41,076 nucleotides of DNA from an uncultured Clostridium sp. (lineage in GTDB: Bacteria > Bacillota > Clostridia > Lachnospirales > Lachnospiraceae): NCBI GenBank assembly GCA_900555045.1, contig USJW01000034.1:1-41076 (forward strand). The letters run 5' to 3'. Position 1 is the stretch's first letter. The number at the start of each line of letters is the position of its first letter. The position numbers were made by a program, and so were the translations under genes. Of this stretch, positions 16,660-24,512 are shown one piece after another. Below the pieces are notes generated by a model. The model saw only the letters and a program-made list of their open reading frames with translations. It did no database searches and was not told the origin of the DNA.

Positions 16660-18420
16660 ATGAAGAAGAAAACGGGAAAAGTGATCGCGGCAGGCGCAGC
16701 GGCAGCGGCAGCGGGGGTGCTGCTAAAGAAGATGCGCGATGATCAGAAAAAGCAGGAGGCGTCCAGAATTGAGTCCATCGAGGAGGCGGTGATGAACAAC
16801 CGCGACTACGGTGAGAAGCGCGCCTACCTGGTGGGCGGCGGCCTGGCGACCATGGCTGCGGCTGCGTACCTGGTGCGCGACTGCAAGTTCCCCGGGGAGC
16901 GCATCACCATCTACGAGGGGATGCACATCCTGGGAGGGAGCAACGACGGAATCGGCGATCCGGAGAAGGGCTTTGTGTGCCGCGGCGGCCGCATGCTCAA
17001 CGAGGAGACCTACGAGAACTTCTGGGAGCTGTTCTCCTCCATCCCGTCCATCCGCCAGCCCGGGCGCAGCGTGACCGAGGAGATCTTAAACTTTGACCAT
17101 GCCCACCCCACCTGCGCGAAGGCGAGACTGGTGGACCGGGACGGAAACATCTTAAATGTGAAGAGCATGGGCTTCAACCAGGCGGACCGCAATGCCTTAT
17201 TGAAGCTGCTTCTGACCGACGAGAAGAAGCTGGACAATCTGACGATCCAGGATTGGTTCAAGGAGACTCCCCACATCTTTACCACCAACTTCTGGTACAT
17301 GTGGCAGACCACCTTTGCGTTCCAGAAGTGGAGCAGCCTGTATGAGTTCCGCCGCTACATGAACCGCATGATCTTCGAGTTCAGCCGCATCGAGACCCTG
17401 GAGGGCGTGACCAGAACGCCGCTCAACCAGTATGACAGCGTGATCCGCCCGCTGGAGGCCTATCTGCGCAGCAACGGCGTGGTATTTAAGGAGAACACCG
17501 AGGTGACGGACATCGATTTCGCCGAGGGCGCGGGAATCACGGCCAAGACGCTCTACTTAAAGCGCCTGAATCCGAACCATGCCGAGGGCGAGCCGGAGTT
17601 CATCAACGAGACCGTGGAATTAAACGACGGCGACATCTGCATCATGACCAACGCCTGCATGACCGACAGCGCAACCCTGGGCGATCTGCACACGCCCGCT
17701 CCGGCGCCCACGAAAAAGCCGATCTCCGGCGAGCTCTGGGCCAAGGTGGCGGCCAAGAAGCCGGAGCTTGGAAACCCCGAGCCCTTCTTCACCAAGCCCC
17801 AGGAGACCAACTGGCTCAGCTTCACCGTGACCTGCAAGGGGGACCAGCTCTTAAAGACCATCGAAAACTTTACCGGCAATGTGCCCGGAAGCGGCGCGCT
17901 CATGACCTTCAAGGATTCCAGCTGGCTGATGAGCAGCGTGGTGGCCGCTCAGCCCCACTTCCCGAACCAGCCCCTGGACGAGACCATCTTCTGGGGCTAC
18001 GGCCTGTACACCGAGGCCATCGGCGACTACGTGAAGAAGCCCATGAAGGACTGCACCGGCGAGGAGCTGCTGACCGAGTACCTGCATCACCTGCACCTTC
18101 CGGAGGACCAGATTGCGGAGCTGATGAAGACGGTGATCAACGTGATCCCCTGCTATATGCCTTACGTGGACGCCCAGTTCGAGCCCCGCAAGTACACCGA
18201 CCGTCCGCCGGTGGTGCCGACCGGTTCCACCAACTTCGCGATGGTCAGCCAGTTTGTGGAGATCCCGGACGATATGGTGTTCACCGAGGAGTACTCCGTG
18301 CGCGCGGCCAGAACCGCCGTGTACACGCTGATGGATGTGAACAAGCCCATCTGCCCGGTATCGCCCTACAATCGCGATCCCAAGATCCTACTCAAGGCGT
18401 TAAAGAAGGCCTACGTGTAG
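16660..18420 (+). CDS. ohyA: Oleate hydratase
   Basis: FAD-containing hydratase that adds water to the cis-9 double bond of oleic or linoleic acid to give 10-hydroxy acids, a known gut-bacterial detoxification reaction. After the N-terminus come the dinucleotide-binding AYLVGGGLATMAAA, YEGMHILGGSNDG, and the conserved RGGRMLNEETYENFWELF. The C-terminal part FVEIPDDMVFTEEYSVRAAR is typical of the family. About 586 residues from the ATG at 16660 (AGGAAG 9 bases upstream) or 593 from 16639. An alanine-rich hydrophobic stretch after MKKKTGK may attach the enzyme to the membrane. Transcribed alone. Confidence 0.95.
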   Translation: MKKKTGKVIAAGAAAAAAGVLLKKMRDDQKKQEASRIESIEEAVMNNRDYGEKRAYLVGGGLATMAAAAYLVRDCKFPGERITIYEGMHILGGSNDGIGDPEKGFVCRGGRMLNEETYENFWELFSSIPSIRQPGRSVTEEILNFDHAHPTCAKARLVDRDGNILNVKSMGFNQADRNALLKLLLTDEKKLDNLTIQDWFKETPHIFTTNFWYMWQTTFAFQKWSSLYEFRRYMNRMIFEFSRIETLEGVTRTPLNQYDSVIRPLEAYLRSNGVVFKENTEVTDIDFAEGAGITAKTLYLKRLNPNHAEGEPEFINETVELNDGDICIMTNACMTDSATLGDLHTPAPAPTKKPISGELWAKVAAKKPELGNPEPFFTKPQETNWLSFTVTCKGDQLLKTIENFTGNVPGSGALMTFKDSSWLMSSVVAAQPHFPNQPLDETIFWGYGLYTEAIGDYVKKPMKDCTGEELLTEYLHHLHLPEDQIAELMKTVINVIPCYMPYVDAQFEPRKYTDRPPVVPTGSTNFAMVSQFVEIPDDMVFTEEYSVRAARTAVYTLMDVNKPICPVSPYNRDPKILLKALKKAYV

Positions 18421-18602
18421 GGATGAGAGCGGTTTGCTGATCGGCTGAGAGCAAATTCCCGGCAGGGCCGGGATTTCGAAGCGTGTCCGAATCTGCCTGA
18501 CTTAAGCGCACCGTCCCCGCCGGGGGACGGCGGCTGGGGAAAGGCGGTTCGGGCGCGCTTCAAATATATTTTGAGGAGATTTTGGACAAAGGAGGAGAAC
18601 CC

Positions 18603-18995
18603 GTGATTTTTATCGGAGGGATCAGCCAGGGACAGAAGGCCCTGGACTATGTGAAGACCGTGATCTGCGGCCGTTGCGGGCGCTATGGCCGCTACCAGGT
18701 GTTCATGACATACATGTATTTCAGCTTTTTCTTCATCCCGCTGTTCAAGTGGAGCCGCCGGTACTATGTGAAGATGTCCTGCTGCGGCACTGTGTACGAG
18801 CTGGACCCCGAGGTGGGAAAGCTCCTGGCCCGCGGCGGCCAGGTGGACATCACCGAGAAGGACTTGACGCTGGTGCAGGAGGGGAACGGGCGGTACGACA
18901 ACGGGTACGGAAATACCGTGAGAAAGTGTCCGAACTGCGGGTATGAGACCCAGGAGGACTTTTCGTTTTGCCCGAAGTGCGGGGAGAGATTCTGA
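18603..18995 (+). CDS. Zinc-ribbon protein with a hydrophobic segment
   Basis: A 130-residue product. The start is the GTG at 18603, since GGAGG lies 7 bases upstream; an ATG at 18582 has no such site. An N-terminal CxxC (VICGRCGRY) is followed by an aromatic, hydrophobic stretch (TYMYFSFFFIPLFKW) and a CCGTVYELD block, resembling the zinc-ribbon family zf-ribbon/YtxH-like small proteins of Firmicutes. The C-terminus holds a second zinc ribbon, CPNC-11-CPKC. Probably membrane-associated; role unknown. Confidence 0.75.
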   Translation: MIFIGGISQGQKALDYVKTVICGRCGRYGRYQVFMTYMYFSFFFIPLFKWSRRYYVKMSCCGTVYELDPEVGKLLARGGQVDITEKDLTLVQEGNGRYDNGYGNTVRKCPNCGYETQEDFSFCPKCGERF

Positions 18996-19014
18996 AGAAC
19001 CATCCCGGAAATAC

Positions 19015-19043
19015 TTGACAACACTTTTATACAGTGCTATGTT
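19015..19043 (+). promoter_or_regulatory. Promoter of the thiW transcript
   Basis: TTGACA (19015-19020), a 17-base spacer and TATGTT (19038-19043), just before the TPP aptamer. Confidence 0.8.
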
Positions 19044-19049
19044 AAATAC

Positions 19050-19138
19050 CAACAGGGAGCTTGTGAAGCAGGCTGAGAGGAAGTAATCGAACTTCGACCG
19101 TTTGAACCTGATATGGGTAATGCCAGCGCAGGGAGATA
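19050..19138 (+). promoter_or_regulatory. TPP riboswitch (THI element)
   Basis: Conserved THI blocks appear in order: CAGGGAGC, GGCTGAGAGG, GACCGTTTGAACCTGAT, TGGGTAATGCCAGCG, CAGGGA. The aptamer controls the downstream thiW gene through a terminator at 19176-19205. Confidence 0.96.
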
Positions 19139-19175
19139 ATGTGATTTGCGGTACAAGTTGTACGGTAGATATCAG

Positions 19176-19205
19176 AATCCAGGCTTAGGCGGCCTGGATT
19201 TTTTG
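19176..19205 (+). terminator. TPP riboswitch terminator
   Basis: AATCCAGGC and GCCTGGATT form a 9-bp stem, with TTTTT following directly. It would be formed when TPP is bound. Confidence 0.87.
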
Positions 19206-19222
19206 TTTGAGTGCGAAGGCCG

Positions 19223-19343
19223 CCGGCGCAGTTTGCGTGCAATTGTTGTGTGCGATGGGATTTCCGGCGCAGTCAGCGGGCGATTGTTGTGTGCATTGGG
19301 ATTCCGGCGCAGCGTTCAGGCGGTCCCGCGGGCGATTGCGTTT
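19223..19343 (+). repeat. Three-fold ~41-bp degenerate repeat in the thiW leader
   Basis: CCGGCGCAG recurs at 19223, 19264 and 19304. The first two units also share TTGTTGTGTGC(G/A)(A/T)TGGGATT; the third is more diverged but keeps GCGGGCGATTG from unit 2. It lies between the riboswitch terminator and the thiW ribosome-binding site and codes for nothing obvious. Confidence 0.75.
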
Positions 19344-19394
19344 TTTGTCCTGCCGGCTACTCCCTGACGACACAAGAAAGAGGAGTGGAATGTT

Positions 19395-19937
19395 ATGAGA
19401 GTGAATTCAAAGAAATTGGCAGTGAGCGCGATGCTGACAGCGGTGGCGGTTTCCCTGTCCACCTTTGCGATCCCCATCGGGGCGTCCAAGTGTTTTCCGG
19501 TCCAGCACCTGTGCAACGTGCTGGCGGGCGTGTTTTTGGGACCCTGGTACGGGGTTGCGATGGCGTTTTGCACGTCGGTGATCCGCAACCTGATGGGGAC
19601 CGGAAGCCTGCTGGCGTTCCCGGGCAGTATGGTGGGCGCGTATATCGGCGGCATGCTCTACCGGCATACCCAGAAGTTGCCGGCGGCGTATCTCGGCGAG
19701 GTGTTCGGCACTGGGATTTTGGGCGCAGTCATGTGTTTTCCAGTGGCGTCCATGCTGATGGGCAAGGAGGTGGCCGTGTTCTTTTATGTGATCCCGTTTC
19801 TGTCCAGCACCCTGTGCGGGACGGTGATCGCTGCGCTTCTGATCGGCGTGCTCTTGAAATCCGGGACGTTTAAATACCTGCAGCACATCCTGGAGGCGGA
19901 CGGGGCGCTCGTGAGGGGGACCGGGATAAAGGGGTGA
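19395..19937 (+). CDS. thiW: Thiamine-precursor ECF transporter S component
   Basis: A 180-residue membrane protein of the ThiW family, an S-component for a thiamine precursor, usually the thiazole moiety. Markers: LAVSAMLTAVAVSLSTF in helix 1 (the EcfT-docking small-residue helix), the ThiW-typical CFPVQHLCNVLAGVFLGPWYG, and IRNLMGTGSLLAFPGSM. GAGGAG 6-10 bases upstream of the ATG at 19395. The TPP riboswitch supports the assignment. No thiM or thiE was seen in the window, and the energising module is elsewhere. Confidence 0.93.
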   Translation: MRVNSKKLAVSAMLTAVAVSLSTFAIPIGASKCFPVQHLCNVLAGVFLGPWYGVAMAFCTSVIRNLMGTGSLLAFPGSMVGAYIGGMLYRHTQKLPAAYLGEVFGTGILGAVMCFPVASMLMGKEVAVFFYVIPFLSSTLCGTVIAALLIGVLLKSGTFKYLQHILEADGALVRGTGIKG

Positions 19938-20017
19938 TGATAGGGGCTAGGTGTAAGCAATGTGCACAAAACGGCGTCTGTACATTTTGCATAATTGACG
20001 AAAATGTGTAAAAGGTC

Positions 20018-20045
20018 TTGCGTTTTTATCGGAAAGGTGTATAGT
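20018..20045 (+). promoter_or_regulatory. Promoter of the LacI-type regulator gene
   Basis: TTGCGT (20018-20023), a 16-base spacer and TATAGT (20040-20045). The operator-like sequence begins 9 bases downstream of the -10 box, over the transcription start. An additional inverted repeat ACATTTT/AAAATGT lies upstream at 19982-20007. Confidence 0.6.
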
Positions 20046-20053
20046 AAAGACAG

Positions 20054-20075
20054 AAATTAAAGCGCATTAACTTTT
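20054..20075. promoter_or_regulatory. LacI-type operator, autoregulatory site
   Basis: TTAAAGCGCATTAA (20057-20070) is one mismatch from the perfect palindrome found before the GH4 operon. Over 22 bases the two sites agree at 21 positions, in opposite orientation. The central GC/CG step is typical for LacI/GalR proteins. Confidence 0.75.
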
Positions 20076-20095
20076 GGAGAAAAGAGAGGGACGAC

Positions 20096-21094
20096 ATGGG
20101 AGAGAAACAGCAGGTGAGCCTGGAGGATGTGGCAAGGTACTGCGGATTGTCTACCGTGACGGTATCCAGAGTCTTAAATCACTCGCCGAGTGTGCGCGAG
20201 TATAACCGGAAAAAGGTTATGGAGGCGATGGAGGCACTCAACTACATACCCAATGCGGCGGCGCGGACATTGGCCCGGGGAACCACAGGGATTATCGGTA
20301 TGATCACTCCCGGATTGCAGGACCCTTTTTTCAGCCAGATTGTGCAGGAGGTCAACAACGGCCTCATCAGCCACAACCTGTTCCTGGCCATCTCCATCAC
20401 CGCCAACCAGGGCTGCGACTATATTTTGCAGCAGCAGCGCGTGGACGGCATGATGCTGTTGGCGCCGGGCATGGAGGAAATGTTCGTGCCCAAGCTGAAA
20501 AGCCAGAAGGTACCCTTTGTGGTGCTGGACAGCCAGAAGCGAACGGCGGATTACAGTTGCATCCTGGTCGACAACTTTGACGGCGGATTCCAGGTGGGCC
20601 AGCACCTCTTAAGCCTCGGCCACAGAAAGATCGGTTTCATCGGCGGGCCGGTGGAGCTGACCAACAGCTCGGAGCGGGAGCATGGGCTTCGGGCGGCCCT
20701 GGAGGAAAAGGGGCTGCCGGTGTTCTGCTCGGAGCGCGGCCAGTTCTCCTTCGCGGATGGCTACCGGATCATGACCGGGTGGATTGAGCGGGGAAATGTC
20801 CCCACCGCTGTGTTCGCGGCGGACTGCAATCTGGCCCTGGGCGTCGTGACGGCGCTGCGGGAGCACGGGATCCGGGTGCCGGAGGATGTCTCGGTGTGCG
20901 GCTTTGACGATGAGCCCATGGCTCAGGAGTACATCCCGGCGCTGACCATCGTGGCCCAGCCGGTGGCGGCCCTGGCGGAATGCGCCATCGAGCAGCTGTT
21001 AACCTGGATTCGGGGCGAGCGCCCTGAGCGCCTGATTTACCGCTTAAAGCCCAAGCTGGTGGTGCGGGAATCCACGGCGGCGCGGCGCGGGTAG
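20096..21094 (+). CDS. LacI/GalR-family transcription regulator
   Basis: A 332-residue repressor-type protein. The N-terminal helix-turn-helix SLEDVARYCGLSTVTVSRVLN (8-28) and hinge LNYIPNAAARTLA are classical. The effector-binding domain (about 60-330) has the periplasmic-binding-protein fold, with GMITPGLQDPFFSQI and a VDNFDGGFQVGQHLLSLGHRKIGFIGG stretch. The GH4-ABC sugar operon lies directly downstream, and the two operators imply autoregulation and control of that operon. The inducer is probably the imported sugar or its phosphate. Confidence 0.92.
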   Translation: MGEKQQVSLEDVARYCGLSTVTVSRVLNHSPSVREYNRKKVMEAMEALNYIPNAAARTLARGTTGIIGMITPGLQDPFFSQIVQEVNNGLISHNLFLAISITANQGCDYILQQQRVDGMMLLAPGMEEMFVPKLKSQKVPFVVLDSQKRTADYSCILVDNFDGGFQVGQHLLSLGHRKIGFIGGPVELTNSSEREHGLRAALEEKGLPVFCSERGQFSFADGYRIMTGWIERGNVPTAVFAADCNLALGVVTALREHGIRVPEDVSVCGFDDEPMAQEYIPALTIVAQPVAALAECAIEQLLTWIRGERPERLIYRLKPKLVVRESTAARRG

Positions 21095-21144
21095 AGGGGG
21101 AACGACAAAGCCCGCAGGGAATAAAAATGCAGACAAATCGACTT

Positions 21145-21174
21145 CGCCGGCGGGCGCTTCTTGGGCCGCCGGCG
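21145..21174 (+). terminator. GC-rich hairpin after the regulator gene
   Basis: CGCCGGCGG (21145-21153) and CCGCCGGCG (21166-21174) form a perfect 9-bp stem with a 12-base loop. The T-run is weak (GGGATTTC), so termination may be partial. Confidence 0.5.
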
Positions 21175-21216
21175 GGGATTTCATCAAATAGCGCAGAGCT
21201 ATTTATTTTTAGAACT

Positions 21217-21251
21217 AAAAGTTAATGCGCATTAATTTTTCGTTAATACGC
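21217..21251. promoter_or_regulatory. LacI-type operator before the GH4 operon
   Basis: The perfect palindrome TTAATGCGCATTAA lies at 21222-21235, and a second copy of the half-site, GTTAATACGC, follows at 21242-21251. The half-site repeat distance of 21 bases is two helical turns. I could not assign the -35 and -10 boxes here with confidence. Confidence 0.8.
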
Positions 21252-21314
21252 AGCGAGAGAGCAGCCAAGCGGACCGCGCAGTGCCCGCCTGACATAGACA
21301 GGGAGGGAAAAATC

Positions 21315-22607
21315 ATGTTGAACGAACATGGACTTAAAATTGCAATCATTGGTTCCGGGAGCACCTACACGCCGGAGCTCATCGATGGGTTTATCCGGCT
21401 TCGTGCGACGCTTCCGGTACGCCAGTTTGTGTTTATGGACATCGACGACCGCAAGCGGACGATCGTGGGGGAGCTGTGTATCCGGATGCTCAAGGAGGAA
21501 AAGATGACCTGCGAGACGCTCCTCACAGCCGATCTGGATGAGGCCGTCCGGGACGCGGATTACGTGATCACCCAGATCCGGGTGGGAAAGCTGCCGGCCA
21601 GAATTCTGGATGAGAAGATCCCCATGAAGTACGGGCTTTTGGGTCAGGAGACCACCGGAATCGGCGGCTTCATGAAGGCCCAGCGGACGATCCCGGTGAT
21701 GTGCCACATTGCGGACCGGGTGAAGGAGCTGGCGCCGGGGGCGTTTATCATCAACTTTACCAACCCCTCCGGGATTATCACGGAGGCGGTGATGAAGCAC
21801 GGCTACAACCGGATCATCGGGCTCTGCAACGTGCCCATCAACATGACCACCAGCGTGCGCGAGCAGCTTCCCGGCGGGGAGCTGACCATGGACTACGTGG
21901 GGCTAAACCATTTGAGCTGGATTTACCACATTGAGCAGGACGGACATGACATCACCCAGGAGGCCATTCGCCAGGGCGTGAAGAGCGAGCGGATGAACAA
22001 CATTCCTCCCTCAGATCTGGACCGGGAGATCACGGCGGTGGCAGGGGCCATCTACTCCCCGTACCTGGAATACTATTACGACCGGGAACACAAGAAAAAG
22101 CACGGCGAGGAGAGCGAAAAGTGCCGCGGCGAGGAGTGTGTGGAGATCGAGGAACAGCTTCTCGCGCTCTACTCGGAGAAGACGCTCTGCCGCAAGCCGG
22201 AGCTCTTAAACAAGCGGGGCGGCCACCGGTACTCGGAGGTGGCGGTGAACCTGGTCCATGACCTGTACAACGATACGGGGAATGTGAACATTGTCAACGT
22301 GAGAAATGGAAATACGGTGGACTTTTTGGAACCGGACGACGTGATCGAGGTGGCATGCGCCATAGACCAAAGCGGAGCACATCCGCTGCCGCTGCGCGAA
22401 ATCGAGAACACGCACATCCGAACCATGATGCAGACCGTGAAGGAGTATGAGAGGCAGACCGTCATCGCCGGCCTCACGGGAGACCGGACGGCCGCGCTGC
22501 GTGCGCTGGTGATCCACCCGCTCATGGGAGATTACACCACGTCGAGACAGTGCCTGGACGAGATGCTCTCCGCCAACCGGGCATATCTGCCGCAGTACAA
22601 ACTTTGA
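21315..22607 (+). CDS. GH4-family glycosidase, probable 6-phospho-beta-glucosidase
   Basis: A 430-residue NAD- and Mn-dependent glycosidase of family 4. The start is the ATG at 21315, preceded by GGGAGGG. The Rossmann loop IAIIGSGSTYTPELI opens the protein. The metal-binding motif CNVP (in GLCNVPINM, near residue 176) is the variant found in 6-phospho-beta-glucosidases; 6-phospho-alpha-glucosidases have CDMP, and alpha-galactosidases or glucuronidases CHx. GLNHLSW supplies the conserved His. It heads an operon with an ABC importer rather than a PTS, so phosphorylation of the sugar must come from elsewhere, or its specificity is unusual. Confidence 0.9.
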   Translation: MLNEHGLKIAIIGSGSTYTPELIDGFIRLRATLPVRQFVFMDIDDRKRTIVGELCIRMLKEEKMTCETLLTADLDEAVRDADYVITQIRVGKLPARILDEKIPMKYGLLGQETTGIGGFMKAQRTIPVMCHIADRVKELAPGAFIINFTNPSGIITEAVMKHGYNRIIGLCNVPINMTTSVREQLPGGELTMDYVGLNHLSWIYHIEQDGHDITQEAIRQGVKSERMNNIPPSDLDREITAVAGAIYSPYLEYYYDREHKKKHGEESEKCRGEECVEIEEQLLALYSEKTLCRKPELLNKRGGHRYSEVAVNLVHDLYNDTGNVNIVNVRNGNTVDFLEPDDVIEVACAIDQSGAHPLPLREIENTHIRTMMQTVKEYERQTVIAGLTGDRTAALRALVIHPLMGDYTTSRQCLDEMLSANRAYLPQYKL

Positions 22608-22622
22608 TTGGGAGGGAGTCAG

Positions 22623-23552
22623 TTGAAGAAAAAGAAGCGTTTTACGAGGGATGATCTGGAACTGATCATCATGGCCACACCGACCTTGGTCTGGTTTTTG
22701 CTGTTTTCATTTCTTCCCATGTTGGGTGTGCTGATCGCATTCAAAAACTTTCATATATCCGGAGGCGGATTTATTGACAGCTTTTTAAAGAGCCCCTGGG
22801 TGGGACTGGAAAATTTCAAGTTCCTGTTCTCCACCAACGAGGCGTTCACCATCACGCGGAACACGCTGCTGTATAATTTCTGCTTTATCATCCTGGATGT
22901 GGTGGTGCCGGTCACGTTTGCGCTGATGCTCCATGAGATCCGCAACCGCAAGGCGGCCAAGGCCTACCAGACAATCCTGTTTCTGCCCTACTTCTTGTCC
23001 TGGGTGGTGGTCAGCAGCTTCCTGTACGCGTTTTTGAGCCCGGATAAGGGCATTGTAAACCACATGATCACGGCCTCCGGCGGGACGGGAGTCAGCTGGT
23101 ACACCAACACCAAGCCCTGGCCATTTTTGATCGTCTTTATCCGCACCTGGAAGGAGATGGGCTACGGCACGGTGATCTACCTGGCCAGCCTGGCGGGCAT
23201 CGACACCACGTACTATGAGGCGGCGGTCATCGACGGCGCCACCAAGTGGCAGCAGGTGAAATACATCACACTGCCGCTGCTGCGCTCCATCGTGGTGATC
23301 ATGATGATCATGGCAACCGGAAAAATTTTCACCGCATCCTTCGGCCTGTTCTACCAGATCCCAAGGGACGCCGGTGCGCTGTACAGCGTGACCAACGTGA
23401 TCGACACCTATGTGTACCGTGCCATGATGGGCATGGGCGAGATCGGCATGAGTGCCGCGGCGGCCCTGTTCCAATCGGTGATGGGCATGATCATGCTGCT
23501 GGGATCCAACTGGCTGGTGTCCAAGGTGGACAATGAAAATGCGTTGTTCTAG
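22623..23552 (+). CDS. Sugar ABC transporter permease, LplB-type
   Basis: A 309-residue inner-membrane permease with six predicted helices and the cytoplasmic EAA loop EAAVIDGATKWQQVKYITLPLL, which contacts the ATPase. The start is the TTG at 22623, because GGAGGG lies 6-7 bases upstream; translation from 22608 would include the ribosome-binding site itself. It opens MKKKKRFTRDD. Follows the GH4 gene with 15 bases between. It resembles the LplB/UgpA group of carbohydrate uptake permeases. Confidence 0.92.
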   Translation: MKKKKRFTRDDLELIIMATPTLVWFLLFSFLPMLGVLIAFKNFHISGGGFIDSFLKSPWVGLENFKFLFSTNEAFTITRNTLLYNFCFIILDVVVPVTFALMLHEIRNRKAAKAYQTILFLPYFLSWVVVSSFLYAFLSPDKGIVNHMITASGGTGVSWYTNTKPWPFLIVFIRTWKEMGYGTVIYLASLAGIDTTYYEAAVIDGATKWQQVKYITLPLLRSIVVIMMIMATGKIFTASFGLFYQIPRDAGALYSVTNVIDTYVYRAMMGMGEIGMSAAAALFQSVMGMIMLLGSNWLVSKVDNENALF

Positions 23553-23564
23553 GAGGGATTTTTT

Positions 23565-24497
23565 ATGAGAGGAAACGATAATGAGGTTCAGGACGGGGAG
23601 ACAAAGTTCAACCACATCGGCCGGGGCGCCAACATTGCGTTCAACACCGTGTTTGTCCTGTTGTCCATCCTGTGTCTGGCGCCGCTGGTGTTCGTGATCA
23701 TTATCTCATTCAGCTCCGAGCACTCGGTGATGGTGAACGGCTACAGCTTCTGCCCGGACGAGTGGTCCACGGCGGCCTACGAGTTCGTGTTCCAGAGCGG
23801 CGGCCAGGTCATGCATTCCCTGGGGATGTCGGTGCTCGTGACAGTTATCGGCGTGGCCGTCGGCATGGCGCTCACCAGCACCTACGCCTACGTGCTGAGC
23901 CGCAAGAGCTTCCGCTACCGGAAGCTGTTTACCGGAATTCTGGTGGCGACCATGTTTTTCAACGGCGGCTTAGTCAGCACCTACCTGGTTGTGGCAAACT
24001 TCCTGCACCTGAAAAACAATTTTCTGGCCCTGGTGCTGCCGGTGGCGGTAACTCCGTTCAACATCATTGTGCTGCGGACCTTCTTCGCAACCAGTGTGCC
24101 CGACGCGCTGATTGAGTCGGCCAAGATGGACGGAGCTTCCCAGTTTAAGATTTTTAAAGATATTGTGTTGCCGATCTCCCTGCCGGGACTGGCGACCGTG
24201 GCGCTGTTTTTGACGCTCACCTACTGGAACGACTGGAAAAATGCACTGCTTTACATCGACACGAAGGACCTGTACCCCCTGCAGTATCTGCTCATGAAGA
24301 TCGAGCGGAATATCGAGTTCATCGCCCAGAACGCCGGGCGGGGCAGCATGGGGCTGGATTCGGCGCTGTCCAGACTCCCCAGCGAGACGGCCAAGATGGC
24401 CATCGTGGTGATCGCCACACTGCCTATCGCGTGCGCATATCCGTTTTTCCAGAGATACTTTGTTAGTGGACTGACCGTAGGGTCAGTGAAAGAATAG
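23565..24497 (+). CDS. Sugar ABC transporter permease, LplC/YtcP-type
   Basis: A 310-residue partner permease with six hydrophobic segments, EAA-type loop ALIESAKMDGASQFKIFKDIVLP and the C-terminal sequence FFQRYFVSGLTVGSVKE, typical of the CUT1 family (LplC, YtcP). GGAGGGA precedes the ATG. Same operon as the other permease, 12 bases after its stop. Confidence 0.93.
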   Translation: MRGNDNEVQDGETKFNHIGRGANIAFNTVFVLLSILCLAPLVFVIIISFSSEHSVMVNGYSFCPDEWSTAAYEFVFQSGGQVMHSLGMSVLVTVIGVAVGMALTSTYAYVLSRKSFRYRKLFTGILVATMFFNGGLVSTYLVVANFLHLKNNFLALVLPVAVTPFNIIVLRTFFATSVPDALIESAKMDGASQFKIFKDIVLPISLPGLATVALFLTLTYWNDWKNALLYIDTKDLYPLQYLLMKIERNIEFIAQNAGRGSMGLDSALSRLPSETAKMAIVVIATLPIACAYPFFQRYFVSGLTVGSVKE

Positions 24498-24512
24498 AGG
24501 AGGATGAATCTT

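Noticed and set aside
19223..19343. CRISPR-like array
   Set aside because: The units are contiguous degenerate copies with no constant repeats separated by unique spacers, and no cas genes are near.
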